From: Mycolicibacter virginiensis
GTDB lineage: Bacteria; Actinomycetota; Actinomycetes; Mycobacteriales; Mycobacteriaceae
Length of the DNA: 64,000 nucleotides
NCBI RefSeq assembly: GCF_022374935.2
Contig: NZ_CP092430.2
Coordinates: 1,984,001 to 2,048,000, forward strand
Reading direction: 5' to 3'
Within the stretch, counting starts at the first letter, position 1. Every line of letters begins with the position of its first letter. Shown here piece after piece: positions 10,583-20,316 of this stretch. The notes below the pieces were generated by a model. The model was not told where the DNA came from. It did no database searches and saw nothing but the letters and a program-made list of their open reading frames with translations. The translations under genes and the position numbers were made by a program.

Positions 10583-11215
10583 CTACGGCCAGAGCAGCGT
10601 CGTTGACCAAGTCGTGTCGTCGTCCCGTTCGTAGCGCAGCCTGCGGTGTCGGCGGCTGGCGTCGGCCTGCCAGAATTCAACGGCGTCGGCCCGCACCGCA
10701 TACGACACCCACTCGGTGGGCACCAGGGTAGGGGAGCGCTCGAGCTCCAGATTCGCCTTGGCCAGCGCCTCGCTGATCTCTGCCGGATCGGCGTAGGGCT
10801 CGCTCTGCCGGCCGGTGAGCACCATCGCCCGGGCGCCTTGCGAGCGGGCCAGGAAGTCGTCGGCGGTCACCGCGGGTGGGTCGGGGAGTGCCATGCCGTC
10901 GACCCTGACCTGACGGCCCAGTGCGGGCCAGTAAAAGGTCAGTGACACAGCGGGATTGCGGGCGAGATCGGCGCCCTTGCGGCTGGCCGAGCTGACTCCG
11001 AAATGCCAACCGGCGGCGTCGACATCTTTGAGGATCAACACCCGAGCCGACGGCCGCGCTCGATCCGTCCCGGTCGCCGTGCCGACCGTCGACAACGTCA
11101 TCGCGTGGGGTTCCACGATGCCGCTGTCGACGGCATGCAGCAGCCATTGGACGAACAGCGCGACCGGATCGGCCGGTGCCTGCGCCGGATCGAATTCCGG
11201 TGCCGCACCAACCAA
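10583..11215 (-). CDS. Pyridoxamine 5'-phosphate oxidase-like flavoprotein
   Basis: FMN-dependent PNPOx-fold oxidase; oxidation of pyridoxamine/pyridoxine phosphate is the likely activity, but related split-barrel enzymes (PhzG-like) act on other substrates. The protein is 210 aa. The FMN-binding half has RPSARVLILKDVD and FGVSSASRKGADL; the C-terminal dimerisation region has VEFWQADASRRHRRLRY and ends in LLWP, as in PdxH. Only a TTG start is available at 11215, 4 bases past a terminator hairpin; the start is uncertain. I do not recall a gene at this position in M. tuberculosis, so it looks like an insertion between the Rv2197c-like gene and qcrB. Confidence 0.8.
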   Translation of the reverse strand: MVGAAPEFDPAQAPADPVALFVQWLLHAVDSGIVEPHAMTLSTVGTATGTDRARPSARVLILKDVDAAGWHFGVSSASRKGADLARNPAVSLTFYWPALGRQVRVDGMALPDPPAVTADDFLARSQGARAMVLTGRQSEPYADPAEISEALAKANLELERSPTLVPTEWVSYAVRADAVEFWQADASRRHRRLRYERDDDTTWSTTLLWP

Positions 11216-11218
11216 AAC

Positions 11219-11252
11219 GGGCAGCCCGCGCAGGAGATTGCGCAGGCTGCCC
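11219..11252 (-). terminator. Terminator downstream of qcrB
   Basis: Reading the minus strand, GGGCAGCC pairs with GGCTGCCC and inner GCGCA pairs with TGCGC, and the stem is followed by GTTTTGG. It lies between the qcrB stop (11274) and the PNPOx-like start (11215) and should end the ctaE-qcrCAB message. Because the next gene starts 4 bases beyond it, read-through or a separate promoter would be needed for that gene. Confidence 0.75.
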
Positions 11253-11273
11253 GATTGTTCGGACCCAGTGGGC

Positions 11274-12899
11274 CTAATGGTGACCGTTGGTGTTACCGCC
11301 TTGGTGCTCGGCCAGCGCGGTCAGCGCACGCCGCTCGCTGGCGTGTGCCGCCTCGGTGAGCGCGGCATCCTCGTCGACCGGGTCGGCCGTCAGGAAGCTA
11401 CCGCTACCGGGAGCACCGCCCGAGCCGAGCTTGTTCATCTTCTTGGGCAGCGGTGCACCGGCGTATTCCAGCGGAATCGGGTGGCCGTGGTCGTCGACCG
11501 GGCCCAGCGGCTGGTGCAGCTCGATGTAGGCACCGTGCGGCAGCCGCTTGATGATGCCGGTCTCGATACCGTGCTCGAGCACGTCACGGTCACTGCGCTG
11601 CAGGCCGATGCACCACCGGTAGGTGATGAAGAAGATAAACGGCGGCAGAACCACCATCCCGATACGGCCGATCCAGGTCGTCGCGTTCAGCGAGATGTGG
11701 AACTTCCACGCGATGATGTCGTTCATCGCAGCCAGGGTCAGCACCATGTAGAAGCTGATCGCCATGGCGCCGATCGCGGTACGGACCGGAGCGTCCCGGG
11801 GACGCTGCAGCAGGTTGTGGTGCGCGTAGTCGCCGGTGAACTTCTTCTCCAGGAACGGGTAGACCATCAGCAGGCCGAAGACGCCACCCATGATCAGTGC
11901 GACACCGACCGGGCCGGGCACGGTGTGGCCCCAGAAGTAGAACTCCCAGGCCGGCCAGAGACGAGCCAGGCCCTCGGTCCACATCATGTAGAAGTCCGGC
12001 TGGCTACCTGCCGACACCTGCGACGGGCGGTAGGGCCCCAGGTTCCAGATCGCATTGATCTGCAGCAACCCGCCCATCAGGCCCAGGATGCCGGTGATCA
12101 TCGCGAAGAACGCGCCCGACTTGATCGCGAAGACCGGCAGCACCCGCACGCCGACGACGTTGGTCTCGGTGCGGCCCGGCCCGGGGAACTGGGTGTGCTT
12201 CTGGAACCACACCAGCGCCATGTGCACGCCGATCAGGGCCAGGATGATGCCCGGAATCAGCAGGATGTGCAGCGCGTAGAGCCGGGGGATCAGGATGGTG
12301 CCCGGGAAGTCGCCGCCGAACAGCGCCCAGTGCAGCCAGGTGCCGATCACCGGCATACCCAGCGTGATCGAGGACAGCGCGGCGCGCAGACCGATACCGG
12401 ACAGCAGGTCGTCAGGCAGCGAGTAACCGAAGTAGCCCTCGAACATGGCCAGGATCAGCAGCAACGACCCGATCACCCAGTTCGCCTCACGCGGCCGACG
12501 GAACGCGCCGGTGAAGAAGATGCGCGCCAGGTGCACCATGATCGACGCCGCGAACATCAGCGCGGCCCAGTGGTGCAGCTGGCGGACGAACAGGCCGCCG
12601 CGCACCTCGAACGAGATGTCCAGCGCCGACTCGTAGGCCCGCGACATCTGCACGCCGTTGAGCGGCTGATAGACGCCGTGATAGATGACCTCGGCCATGG
12701 ACGGGTCGAAGAACAGCGTCAGGTAGACGCCGGACAGCAGCAAGATGATGAAGCTGTACAAGGCGATCTCACCGAGCAGGAACGACCAGTGCGTCGGGAA
12801 GACCTTGTTGAACTGGCGGCGCAGCGCGGCCGCCGGGTGGTAGCGGGTATCGATGTCGTCTGCTTGGCGGGCGAGCAGGTCGCCGATTGCAGGGCTCAT
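11274..12899 (-). CDS. qcrB: Cytochrome bc1 complex cytochrome b subunit
   Basis: Membrane core of the menaquinol:cytochrome c oxidoreductase; binds two b hemes and forms the quinol-oxidation site (the target of imidazopyridine drugs in mycobacteria). The protein is 541 aa with many hydrophobic helices and an extended C-terminal tail typical of actinobacteria. The helix after [17 protein letters not shown] and the later [16 protein letters not shown] helix carry heme-ligand histidines. The ATG start overlaps the qcrA stop by 4 bases. Last gene of the ctaE-qcrC-qcrA-qcrB operon. Confidence 0.96.
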   Translation of the reverse strand: MSPAIGDLLARQADDIDTRYHPAAALRRQFNKVFPTHWSFLLGEIALYSFIILLLSGVYLTLFFDPSMAEVIYHGVYQPLNGVQMSRAYESALDISFEVRGGLFVRQLHHWAALMFAASIMVHLARIFFTGAFRRPREANWVIGSLLLILAMFEGYFGYSLPDDLLSGIGLRAALSSITLGMPVIGTWLHWALFGGDFPGTILIPRLYALHILLIPGIILALIGVHMALVWFQKHTQFPGPGRTETNVVGVRVLPVFAIKSGAFFAMITGILGLMGGLLQINAIWNLGPYRPSQVSAGSQPDFYMMWTEGLARLWPAWEFYFWGHTVPGPVGVALIMGGVFGLLMVYPFLEKKFTGDYAHHNLLQRPRDAPVRTAIGAMAISFYMVLTLAAMNDIIAWKFHISLNATTWIGRIGMVVLPPFIFFITYRWCIGLQRSDRDVLEHGIETGIIKRLPHGAYIELHQPLGPVDDHGHPIPLEYAGAPLPKKMNKLGSGGAPGSGSFLTADPVDEDAALTEAAHASERRALTALAEHQGGNTNGHH

Positions 12900-14065
12900 G
12901 AGGTGCGCTCCCAGAATGCCGGTCCGACAGGTTCGATGAAGTCGCCATTGGCGACCAGATGACCGTTGGCGTCAATGGTGATCGGCAGCTGTGCCAGCGC
13001 GCGAGCCGCCGGGCCGAAGACCGGCTTGGCGAAGTGCAGCGCGTCGAACTGCGACTGGTGGCACGGGCACAGGATCCGATAGGTCTGCTGCTCGAACAGG
13101 GAAGACGGGCAACCCAGGTGCGAGCAGATCTTGGTGTAGGCGAAGAAGTCGCCGTAGTTGAAGCTCTCCTGGCCTTGGCGCTTGACCACCTTGGGCATGT
13201 CGTCGGGCCGGATGCGGATCAGCATCACGGGGTTACGCACGCCCATCATGATCGCGGTGAGCTTCTCGTTCGATTCCTCGGTGGTGCCGTCGCCGTCGGA
13301 CTCGCGCCACGGGAACACCGTCTCCATACCGCCGGCGTCGAGGTCCTCGGGCCGCATCTTGACGAACGGCGAGTTGGTGCTCTGACCGGTCGCGCGGGCC
13401 AGGTAGATGGTCTCGCCGGGGTAGCGCGGGGTCCATCCGGACGTCCACAGCGCGGCCTTCTTGCCTTCGGCGGTGTCGACGACCGGCTTCCACGGGTTCT
13501 TGATCAGGCCACCGGCGCCGGCCACCAAGGTGCCCAGGCCGAATGCGCCGAATCCGACGCCCAGCGACGCACCCAGCAGCTTGCGCCGCCCGATGGTCGA
13601 GCCCTCGAACGCGTCGGTCAGCTGGGCCGCCACGGTCTTACGGTCGATCTCGGGGGAACTGCCGTCGTGACGGTCCTGGATGGTGATCTCTTCGGGGATG
13701 AACTTCTTGACGAACAGCACCGCGCCGATCGCGATGCACAGCACCGAGAGCCCGAAGGTCAAGCCGTACAGCGGAGTTGCCAGCGAGTAGGCCAAGCCGT
13801 CCGGGGACTCCAGCGGTGCGTACTCCCACGGCCAGAACAGGAAGACCAGCAACAGGGCCAGCCCGAAGCCGCCACCCGCCAGGAACCAAGCCGCGACCCG
13901 GCGCTCGGCGCGCTTCTCGGCCCGAGTGCCCTCGACCGGCCAGCGAGGCTCCTTGAAAACGGTGTTGACACCGTCGATGCTGCCGCCGAGAGCCAGCAGC
14001 TCGTCGTTGCTCATCGTCGCCAGTGCAGCGTCGTCGGGGAGTTCGGTCTTGTCGTTGCTGCTCAT
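12896..14065 (-). CDS. qcrA: Cytochrome bc1 complex Rieske iron-sulfur subunit
   Basis: Carries the [2Fe-2S] cluster that moves electrons from menaquinol to the di-heme cytochrome c. The protein is 389 aa. It has an N-terminal cytoplasmic segment, about three membrane helices (the actinobacterial form), and a C-terminal Rieske domain with CSHLGC and CPCHQSQF holding two Cys and two His ligands. The Met at 14065 is chosen over an upstream in-frame start because it gives the 4-base overlap with the qcrC stop and the known MSSND-type N-terminus. Functions in the bc1-aa3 supercomplex. Confidence 0.95.
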   Translation of the reverse strand: MSSNDKTELPDDAALATMSNDELLALGGSIDGVNTVFKEPRWPVEGTRAEKRAERRVAAWFLAGGGFGLALLLVFLFWPWEYAPLESPDGLAYSLATPLYGLTFGLSVLCIAIGAVLFVKKFIPEEITIQDRHDGSSPEIDRKTVAAQLTDAFEGSTIGRRKLLGASLGVGFGAFGLGTLVAGAGGLIKNPWKPVVDTAEGKKAALWTSGWTPRYPGETIYLARATGQSTNSPFVKMRPEDLDAGGMETVFPWRESDGDGTTEESNEKLTAIMMGVRNPVMLIRIRPDDMPKVVKRQGQESFNYGDFFAYTKICSHLGCPSSLFEQQTYRILCPCHQSQFDALHFAKPVFGPAARALAQLPITIDANGHLVANGDFIEPVGPAFWERTS

Positions 14066-14937
14066 GAGCGTGCCCCGATCCACATTGCCGCGGCGATGGC
14101 TGCGACCATGCCGATAATCCAAATCACCATTCCCTCGGGCGCCGGGCCGAACCCGCCGAGCCCGTAGCCGCCCGGATCACGTTCCTCGGTAACGGATTTC
14201 ACGTAGGCGATGATGTCCTTCTTCTCCTCCATGGAGATCTGCCGGTCGGAGAAGCGCGGCATGTTCTGCGGGCCCGACAGCATCGCGGTCAGGATCTGCT
14301 GCTCGCTGGCCGGCGCCAGGTCGGGCGCGTACTTACCCGAGGACAGGGCGCCGCCCCGGCCGGTGAAGTTGTGGCAGGACGCGCAGTTGAGGCGGAAGAG
14401 GTCGCCGCCGCGGCCAAGGTCGTCACCGCGCAGCGAAGCCTGCGCGATGCTGCCATCGGCGTTGCGCACCACGGTGGGTCCGCCGCCGTTGGCCTGGACG
14501 TAGGCGCCCAACGCGTCGATCTGCTTGTCGTCGAAGAACGGGTATGTGCGGGGGGCCTGGGCCTCACCGCGGACCGCGGGCATCCGGCCGCTGGAGACCT
14601 GGAAGTAGACGGCGGCTTCACCGACGCCGATCAGGCTCGGACCACGGCCCACCTCACCCTGCAGGTTGGCGCCGTGGCAGCTCACACACGAGGTGTCGAA
14701 GAGCTGCTTCCCGGTGCGCAGCAGGGCCGAGGCCGACTCGTCGGCCACCGCAACCTGCGGGGTCGGGGTCAGCAGCGCGGCCATTCCACCGGCCAGGGCC
14801 AGGGCGACCAGCAGCAGCAGTCCGCCCGAGGCACGACGGCGCAGGCGCCGGCGGGCAACGGTGTCGTTGTTGCCAGGTCGGGCCCACTTCTTCAGTGTCT
14901 TCAACCGGACACTCCTGTTCATCGGGCGGTTGCTCAT
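14062..14937 (-). CDS. qcrC: Cytochrome bc1 complex di-heme cytochrome c subunit
   Basis: Covalent di-heme cytochrome c that passes electrons directly to CtaC, since mycobacteria lack a soluble cytochrome c. The protein is 291 aa with an N-terminal membrane anchor (about residues 30-50), two CxxCH heme sites (CVSCH, then CASCH) with downstream Met ligands, and a C-terminal membrane helix. The ATG at 14937 overlaps the ctaE stop (ATGA); a second in-frame ATG lies 5 codons later. The frame remains open upstream but runs into ctaE. Confidence 0.95.
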   Translation of the reverse strand: MSNRPMNRSVRLKTLKKWARPGNNDTVARRRLRRRASGGLLLLVALALAGGMAALLTPTPQVAVADESASALLRTGKQLFDTSCVSCHGANLQGEVGRGPSLIGVGEAAVYFQVSSGRMPAVRGEAQAPRTYPFFDDKQIDALGAYVQANGGGPTVVRNADGSIAQASLRGDDLGRGGDLFRLNCASCHNFTGRGGALSSGKYAPDLAPASEQQILTAMLSGPQNMPRFSDRQISMEEKKDIIAYVKSVTEERDPGGYGLGGFGPAPEGMVIWIIGMVAAIAAAMWIGARS

Positions 14938-15545
14938 CGGATGAAGTAGATCGTGGCGAACAGTGCGATCCACACGATGTCGACGAAGTGCCAGTAGTAG
15001 GACACGACGATCGAAGCGGTGGCCTGAGCCGGGGTGAACTTGCTCATCGTGGTGCGCAGCATCAGGAAGATGAAGGCGACCAACCCACCGATGACGTGCA
15101 GGCCGTGGAACCCGGTGGTCAGGTAGAACACGGTGCCGTACGCGCTCGACGGGATGGTGGTGCCGTGCGCGATCAGGTGGGAGTACTCGTAGGCCTGACC
15201 GCAGACGAAGAACAGCCCCATCAGGAAGGTCAGCAGGTACCACCGGCGCAGCCCGAACACGTCGCCGCGCTCGGCGGCGAACACGCCCATCTGGCAGGTG
15301 AACGATGACGCGATCAGCACCAGCGTCACCGGGACCGCCAGCGCGAGGTTCAACTCCGTTGGCGGTGGTGGCCAGGCACCTCCGGACTGCGCGCGTGCCG
15401 TGAAGTACATCGCGAACAAACCGGCAAAGAACATCAATTCACTGGACAGCCACACGATGGTGCCGACGCTGACCATGTTGGGACGGTTCAGCGAATGCAC
15501 ACGAGAAGTAATGGCAGTACCCGAGGACCCCACAGCGCTCGTCAC
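14934..15545 (-). CDS. ctaE: Cytochrome c oxidase (aa3) subunit III
   Basis: Membrane subunit of the terminal oxidase. The protein is 203 aa with about five helices; segments such as [18 protein letters not shown] and [18 protein letters not shown] are characteristic of subunit III. The GTG start at 15545 opens the minus-strand operon ctaE-qcrC-qcrA-qcrB, whose internal junctions are all 4-base overlaps. It is divergent from trpD; the 171-base gap between them shows no clear -10/-35 pair. Confidence 0.95.
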   Translation of the reverse strand: MTSAVGSSGTAITSRVHSLNRPNMVSVGTIVWLSSELMFFAGLFAMYFTARAQSGGAWPPPPTELNLALAVPVTLVLIASSFTCQMGVFAAERGDVFGLRRWYLLTFLMGLFFVCGQAYEYSHLIAHGTTIPSSAYGTVFYLTTGFHGLHVIGGLVAFIFLMLRTTMSKFTPAQATASIVVSYYWHFVDIVWIALFATIYFIR

Positions 15546-15716
15546 CCCGCAAGTATGACGCTATGTAGTTGTAGAACTCCACCCGGGGCTGGCAATTCGT
15601 TTGAACTGGTGTGGTAGGTGCTGTTACCGGCCCGTTAGCGCTCTGTCTTCCACTTGTTTCGGGCCCTGCTTCCGGGTGGCTTTGGCGTCGCGGAGGCCGC
15701 GTGCGACGATCGGCGC

Positions 15717-16799
15717 GTGGTCGAGCCAGGTAGTGCGGCGCAGCCGAAAGCGCAGATAGTGCAGTGGCGTCAGGTCCTGGGTGGCCTGACGTCCGGGCGA
15801 GACCTGCCCCGGGGGCAGGCGGCCTGGGCGATGGAGCAGATCATGGCCGGCTCCGCCACCTCCGCGCAGATTGCGGCGTTCGGGGTGGCGATGCAGATGA
15901 AGGGCCCGACCGCCGCCGAGGTCGGCGAGCTGGCCGACGTGATGCTGTCTTTCGGACGCAAGGTGCCCACCGACAAGATCGGTACCGACACCGTCGACGT
16001 GGTGGGCACGGGCGGGGACGGCGCCAACACGGTGAACCTGTCCACCATGGCGGCGATCGTGGTGGCGGCTGCCGGCGTGCCGGTGGTCAAACACGGCAAC
16101 CGGTCGGCGAGCTCGCTGTCCGGCGGCGCCGACACCCTGGAGGCGCTGGGGGTGCGCATCGACCTGGGGCCCGACGAGGTAGCGCGCAGCGTCGCCGAGG
16201 TCGGCATCGGATTCTGCTTCGCCCCGCAATTCCAGCCGTCGTATCGCAATGCCTCGGTGGCACGGCGCGAGATCGGCGTCCCGACAGTGTTCAACCTGCT
16301 GGGGCCGCTGACCAACCCGGCGCGGCCGCGGGCCGGGCTGATCGGGTGCGCGTTCGGAGAACTGGCCGAAGTGATGGCCGGTGTGTTCGCGGCGCGGCGG
16401 TCCAGCGTTCTGGTGGTGCACGGTGATGACGGCCTCGACGAACTGACCACCACCACGACCAGCACGATCTGGCGAGTGCAGGCCGGCACCATCGACCGGC
16501 TGACGTTCGACCCGGCCGGTTTCGGGTTCGCCCGCGCAGAGGTGGGCGAGCTGCTCGGCGGTGACGCGCAGGCCAACGCCGAGGAGGCCCGCTCGGTGCT
16601 CGCCGGAACCAAGGGCGCGGTGCGCGACGCTGTGGTGCTCAACGCGGCCGGCGCGATTGTGGCGCACGCGGGGCTATCCAGCAGCGCTGAGTGGCTGCCG
16701 GCCTGGGAAGACGGGCTGACGCGCGCGGTCGAGGCGATCGACAGCGGCGCGGCCGAACAGTTGTTGGCGCGCTGGGTCCGCTTCGGCGCTCAGCTCTGA
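15717..16799 (+). CDS. trpD: Anthranilate phosphoribosyltransferase
   Basis: Second dedicated step of tryptophan synthesis: anthranilate plus PRPP to phosphoribosylanthranilate. The protein is 360 aa from GTG 15717. The PRPP/Mg motif VVGTGGDG and the anthranilate-site segment [20 protein letters not shown] are intact. The frame extends to a TTG at 15654, but that N-terminus (proline/cysteine-rich) does not look like TrpD; no good SD is seen before either start. The last 126 bases overlap, antisense, the end of the nuclease gene on the other strand. Confidence 0.93.
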   Translation: MVEPGSAAQPKAQIVQWRQVLGGLTSGRDLPRGQAAWAMEQIMAGSATSAQIAAFGVAMQMKGPTAAEVGELADVMLSFGRKVPTDKIGTDTVDVVGTGGDGANTVNLSTMAAIVVAAAGVPVVKHGNRSASSLSGGADTLEALGVRIDLGPDEVARSVAEVGIGFCFAPQFQPSYRNASVARREIGVPTVFNLLGPLTNPARPRAGLIGCAFGELAEVMAGVFAARRSSVLVVHGDDGLDELTTTTTSTIWRVQAGTIDRLTFDPAGFGFARAEVGELLGGDAQANAEEARSVLAGTKGAVRDAVVLNAAGAIVAHAGLSSSAEWLPAWEDGLTRAVEAIDSGAAEQLLARWVRFGAQL

Positions 16800-18566
16800 G
16801 GCCAACCGCGCTGAGCGGGCCAGCGCGGCCCACGACGTCCACGGCCCGGCCGAAGCCAGCGGGGAAGTCCACCCGTCGGGTTCGTCGGCCCCGCCGGTCC
16901 CGTCGACGTGCACGATGCGCACCCCGGGAGCTGCCAGCCAGCGCGCGATGAGCATGGTCTCCTCGACCAGAGCACCGGCCAACGGGGCCGGCTCGGGCAG
17001 CACCGTCTCGGCCCCCAGCGTGATCGCATCGACGACGGGCATCGGCGGGACACCGCGCGCAGCGCACCCCGCGGCAGCCAACCGGCCGTGGCGGATCACC
17101 GCGAGCTGCCACCCGCCGGTGCCATCCGGCGCTGCGGCCACCAGCTCGGGCAGGGCCACCAGGGCGCGGGCGCGTTGGCTGCGCCACAGGGCATCGATGG
17201 CTGCCGCGGTGCGATCGCGCAGCCGTGCCGCACTTTCGTAGTGCCCGCGTTCAGCCAGCGCGTTCACCTGCTGCACCGCGGCGGCTAGGGCGGCGTTGTC
17301 GGCACCGTCGAGCAACGCGGCCGCACGCCCGACCGCTTCGGCGTACTCGTCTGCAGTGGTATTCGGCGTCGCCGGGCAGGGGCTGACTTCGGCCGGTGGA
17401 CAGCGGTGCCGACCGGTCCGACCCAATCGCGTTGTGCAGGTTCGGATTCCGGTGAACCGCGAAAACAGGACCGCGGCCTCGGCGGCGTCAGCCCGAGAAC
17501 GGAACGGGCCGATTGCCCGGTCGTGGCGCGGAGTGCGCACCACGGTCAGGCGGGGGAAAGCCTCGCCTGACAGGGTGATCCACCACCACCGCCGGGGAAA
17601 CTTCGAACGTCGGTTGTAGGGCGGAGCGGCCGCGGCTAGCAGTCGTAATTCGCGCACCCCGGCCTCCAGCGGATGCGCGCATTCGACGTGATCGATCCGG
17701 GTGGCCAGCGCCACCATCTCGGCGATGCGACTGCGCCGTTCGGAGCCGTTGAAATACTGCGCGACTCGTCGGCGCAGGTTAGTGGAGGTGCCGATGTAGA
17801 GCATTTCGTCGGACGGGCCGCGGAACAGGTAGACCCCGGGCCGCTCCGGCAGCCCGACGGCCAGGCTGCGCTTGCGGCGCTGGGCCGGTGTCGTGTGCGA
17901 CAGGTAGGCACGCAGGTCGACGAAGGTGTTGACCTGCTGGTTGCCCAGCCGCTCGATCAGCGCGTGCAGGACGTCGACGGTGGCGCGGGCGTCGTCGAGT
18001 GCCCGGTGGGTGGGGGTGGTGCTCACCGCGAACAGTCGGGACAACTCGGCAAGCCGGACACTGGGTGCCTCGTCGCGGCTGAGTACCCGGCGTGCCAGCC
18101 GCACCGTGCACAGCACCGGCGGTCGCGGCCAGGCTAGATCGCAGCGTTGCGCGGCGGCGGTCAAGAACCCGACGTCGAACCCGGCGTTGTGGGCGACCAG
18201 CACCGACCCCCGGTCGAATCCGGCGAACTCGAGGAAGGACGGCAGTACGGCGTCGATCGTGGGCGCCTCATAGACCATGGCGGTGGTGATACCGGTCAGC
18301 CGGACGATCTGCGGCGGAATGCCGCGCTGCGGGTTGATCAGCGTGGCGAACTCACCCTCGACCACGCCACCGCGCACTTTGACCGCGCCGATCTCGGTGA
18401 TGGCGTCCGCCTCGTCTTCCCCCTTTGGCGAGGCCCGCCCGCCGGTGGTCTCCAGGTCCACCACCACGAAGGTGGTGTCGCGCAGGTTGGCCGGGGCGGC
18501 GTCGAATTCGGCTTCGAGCTGGGCTTCGAACGGGGGAAAGCTCAGCTGCTCTGTGCCGGTGGTCAT
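16674..18566 (-). CDS. DnaQ-like exonuclease fused to a GIY-YIG (UvrC/Cho-type) nuclease (Rv2191-like)
   Basis: Probable DNA repair nuclease. The protein is 630 aa. Residues about 30-205 are a DEDDh 3'-5' exonuclease with D37, E39 (DLETTGG), D131, H187 and D192. Residues about 240-320 are a GIY-YIG domain with GVY (244-246) and YIG (257-259), followed by UvrC-like helical sequence. The ATG at 18566 is chosen from the M. tuberculosis-type N-terminus; the frame is open 40 codons more. The gene overlaps the trpD 3' end by 126 bp, and the last ~42 residues encoded there look non-conserved, so the stop may have moved downstream. Confidence 0.85.
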   Translation of the reverse strand: MTTGTEQLSFPPFEAQLEAEFDAAPANLRDTTFVVVDLETTGGRASPKGEDEADAITEIGAVKVRGGVVEGEFATLINPQRGIPPQIVRLTGITTAMVYEAPTIDAVLPSFLEFAGFDRGSVLVAHNAGFDVGFLTAAAQRCDLAWPRPPVLCTVRLARRVLSRDEAPSVRLAELSRLFAVSTTPTHRALDDARATVDVLHALIERLGNQQVNTFVDLRAYLSHTTPAQRRKRSLAVGLPERPGVYLFRGPSDEMLYIGTSTNLRRRVAQYFNGSERRSRIAEMVALATRIDHVECAHPLEAGVRELRLLAAAAPPYNRRSKFPRRWWWITLSGEAFPRLTVVRTPRHDRAIGPFRSRADAAEAAVLFSRFTGIRTCTTRLGRTGRHRCPPAEVSPCPATPNTTADEYAEAVGRAAALLDGADNAALAAAVQQVNALAERGHYESAARLRDRTAAAIDALWRSQRARALVALPELVAAAPDGTGGWQLAVIRHGRLAAAGCAARGVPPMPVVDAITLGAETVLPEPAPLAGALVEETMLIARWLAAPGVRIVHVDGTGGADEPDGWTSPLASAGPWTSWAALARSARLASELSAEADPARQQLFGRAAVDRLDRARQPVFPGRQPLSAAG

Positions 18567-18586
18567 GGCCGAACCGTATGCGCCCG

Positions 18587-18623
18587 CACCGACAACAGGA
18601 CATACCGACAACAGGTTGTCGGT
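18587..18623. promoter_or_regulatory. Palindrome with an extra direct half-site in a divergent promoter region
   Basis: ACCGACAAC (18604-18612) and GTTGTCGGT (18615-18623) form a perfect 9-bp inverted repeat with a 2-base spacer. A further direct copy of the left arm, ACCGACAAC, lies at 18588-18596. It is placed between the divergent nuclease gene and the small Cys protein gene, as expected for an operator. Its AACNNGTT centre recalls KstR-type sites, but the flanking T/A positions do not match. Confidence 0.5.
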
Positions 18624-18665
18624 GCCCGGCGTTAGCGTGCCGGCAACTGATCGAGAGGAATCGTC

Positions 18666-18932
18666 ATGGGACAGATCTCGGGACACTCGGATGACCGCGG
18701 CGCGCGGCGGGCGGATTCGGATCCGATGGTGATCGACTGCGATGACTGCGCGGTGCGCGGACCGGCGTGCCGGGACTGTGTGGTCAGCGTGTTGCTGGGT
18801 GTACCCAACGAGCTGCTCGAAGACGAGCGGGCGGCGCTCGATGTGCTTGCCGAGGCCGGGATGGCGCCGCGATTGCGGTTAGTCCCGATTCGCGGCGAGC
18901 GTGGACCGGTGCGCCGCTCGGGTGTGGCCTGA
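18666..18932 (+). CDS. Small conserved cysteine-motif protein, function unknown
   Basis: 88 aa. Two CxxC pairs, CDDC and CRDC, are separated by 7 residues ([14 protein letters not shown] region, about residues 25-38), which could bind zinc or another metal. The rest is a short helix ([19 protein letters not shown]) and a basic tail. The ATG has a good ribosome site (GAGAGGAA). I recognise this as a small family seen widely in actinobacteria but know no function. It is divergent from the nuclease gene, about 180 bases before the peptidoglycan hydrolase gene. Confidence 0.7.
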   Translation: MGQISGHSDDRGARRADSDPMVIDCDDCAVRGPACRDCVVSVLLGVPNELLEDERAALDVLAEAGMAPRLRLVPIRGERGPVRRSGVA

Positions 18933-18977
18933 CCAGGGGCGAACCCGGATAACTGGCCTTAGAACTTTCACAATCCT

Positions 18978-19046
18978 GACTGTTACAGTCGGCAATTCGT
19001 GATGGACAACGACGTTGCCATTCCGTAACCTATTCGAGACCTTACG
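18978..19046 (+). promoter_or_regulatory. Inverted-repeat-rich leader of the NlpC/P60 gene
   Basis: GACTG-TTA-CAGTC (18978-18990) and CGTAA (19024-19028) / TTACG (19042-19046) are two small dyads. GTAACA (minus strand) and GTAACC (plus strand) within them resemble half-sites reported for the MtrA response regulator, which controls mycobacterial cell-wall hydrolases. This is weak evidence, pattern only. I looked for a c-di-AMP riboswitch here and saw none. Confidence 0.3.
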
Positions 19047-19115
19047 TTTCGGCGGCGGTACACCCCCTGTGCCTCCCTGGGCAGTGTTAAGGATGCAATC
19101 TTGGAGCTCGAACGT

Positions 19116-20252
19116 ATGCAGTGGCGTCTGCGTGCTTTGAGGCGCCCTGCCATCGGCGCCGCAGCCGGTTTGGTAGTTGGTGTCACGACTCTGAGCAGCG
19201 TGTTGGTTGGAAACGTCCACGCCGACCCCGCCGACGACGCCCTGGCGAAACTCAGCGAACTGTCCCGGCAGGCTGAGCAGACGACCGAGGCCATGCACAC
19301 CGCGCAGCTCAATCTCGATGAGAAGCTCGCCGCGCAGCAGGCCGCAGACAATGCGCACGCCGCTGACCAAGCCGCCCTGGATTCGGCCCGCGACCAGCTG
19401 ACCACCTACCGAGCGGCCGTCAATCGCTTTGCCGCCACCACTTACATGGGTGGCCGAGTCGGTGGCGCGGACGCCATCCTGACCGCCGAGTCGCCGCAAC
19501 AACTGATCGACAAGCTCGGTGTGCAGCGGGTGGTTGCCGGCGACCTGTCGGTGCAGCTGGACCGTTTCCGTGCGGCCAGCGAGCGGGCCGATCAGGCTGA
19601 GCAGGCCTCCGCCAAATCGGCTCACGACGCCCGGACGGCAGCTGAGCAGGCCGCCGCGGTCCGCGCCGAGCTGCAGGCCCGCCAAAGCCGTCTGCAGCTG
19701 CAGATCTCGGTGGTGAAGTCGCAGTACTACGCACTGACGCCCCAGCAGCGCACGGCGATGGCCGGCCCCGGCGCCGGACCCGAAGCCGTTCCGGGCGAGC
19801 CCGGCCCCGACGGCGTGCCGCCGGCACCCGGATTCCCCGGATTCCCGATGCCCGGGTCCGACGCGCCGCCCCCGATGGATGTGGCCGTGGGCGCCTCCGG
19901 TGGCGGAGCCGCCGCGACCGCCGTGCAGGCGGCGCTGACCCAGGTCGGCACGCCGTATGTCTGGGGCGGGGCCGCACCGGGCGGATTCGACTGCTCGGGA
20001 CTGGTGATGTGGGCGTTCCACCAGGCCGGCATCAACCTGCCGCACTCCAGCCAGGCGCAGGCCAACGGCGGGCAGGCGGTGTCGCTGTCCGACCTGCAGC
20101 CCGGTGACGTGCTGACCTTCTACTCGGACGCGTCGCACTCGGGGATCTACGTCGGCGACGGCATGATGATCCACTCGTCCACCTACGGTCAGCCGGTCCG
20201 GGTGGTCCCGATGAACTCTTCCGGCCCGATCCACAACGCCCGCCGTTACTGA
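19116..20252 (+). CDS. ripC: NlpC/P60 peptidoglycan endopeptidase (Rv2190c/RipC-like)
   Basis: Secreted hydrolase that cleaves stem peptides of peptidoglycan, probably during division. The protein is 378 aa from ATG 19116 with an N-terminal hydrophobic export signal ending near NVHADP. An Ala/Gln/Asp-rich coiled coil (about residues 40-205) of the FtsEX-activated type follows, then a Gly/Pro linker (215-260), then the NlpC/P60 domain with C293 (FDCSGL), H341 and H353. A TTG at 19101 is in frame, but GGAG overlapping it serves better as the ribosome site for the ATG. The leader carries dyads. Confidence 0.9.
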   Translation: MQWRLRALRRPAIGAAAGLVVGVTTLSSVLVGNVHADPADDALAKLSELSRQAEQTTEAMHTAQLNLDEKLAAQQAADNAHAADQAALDSARDQLTTYRAAVNRFAATTYMGGRVGGADAILTAESPQQLIDKLGVQRVVAGDLSVQLDRFRAASERADQAEQASAKSAHDARTAAEQAAAVRAELQARQSRLQLQISVVKSQYYALTPQQRTAMAGPGAGPEAVPGEPGPDGVPPAPGFPGFPMPGSDAPPPMDVAVGASGGGAAATAVQAALTQVGTPYVWGGAAPGGFDCSGLVMWAFHQAGINLPHSSQAQANGGQAVSLSDLQPGDVLTFYSDASHSGIYVGDGMMIHSSTYGQPVRVVPMNSSGPIHNARRY

Positions 20253-20316
20253 GCACCGGAAAATCCGCCGCCTGCTCGCGGCGCTGCTGATCGTCGAGCT
20301 GCTCAGCGGTGTCGGG

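Noticed and set aside
10956-12962. Long open frame (over 650 codons) on the plus strand opposite qcrB
   Set aside because: Shadow of the high-GC qcrB gene: low-complexity Arg/Asp/Gln/His composition, no motifs, and qcrB is unmistakable on the other strand.
18933-19115. c-di-AMP (ydaO-type) riboswitch before the NlpC/P60 gene
   Set aside because: Some actinobacterial hydrolase genes have one, but the characteristic conserved blocks are not visible here and the leader is too short.
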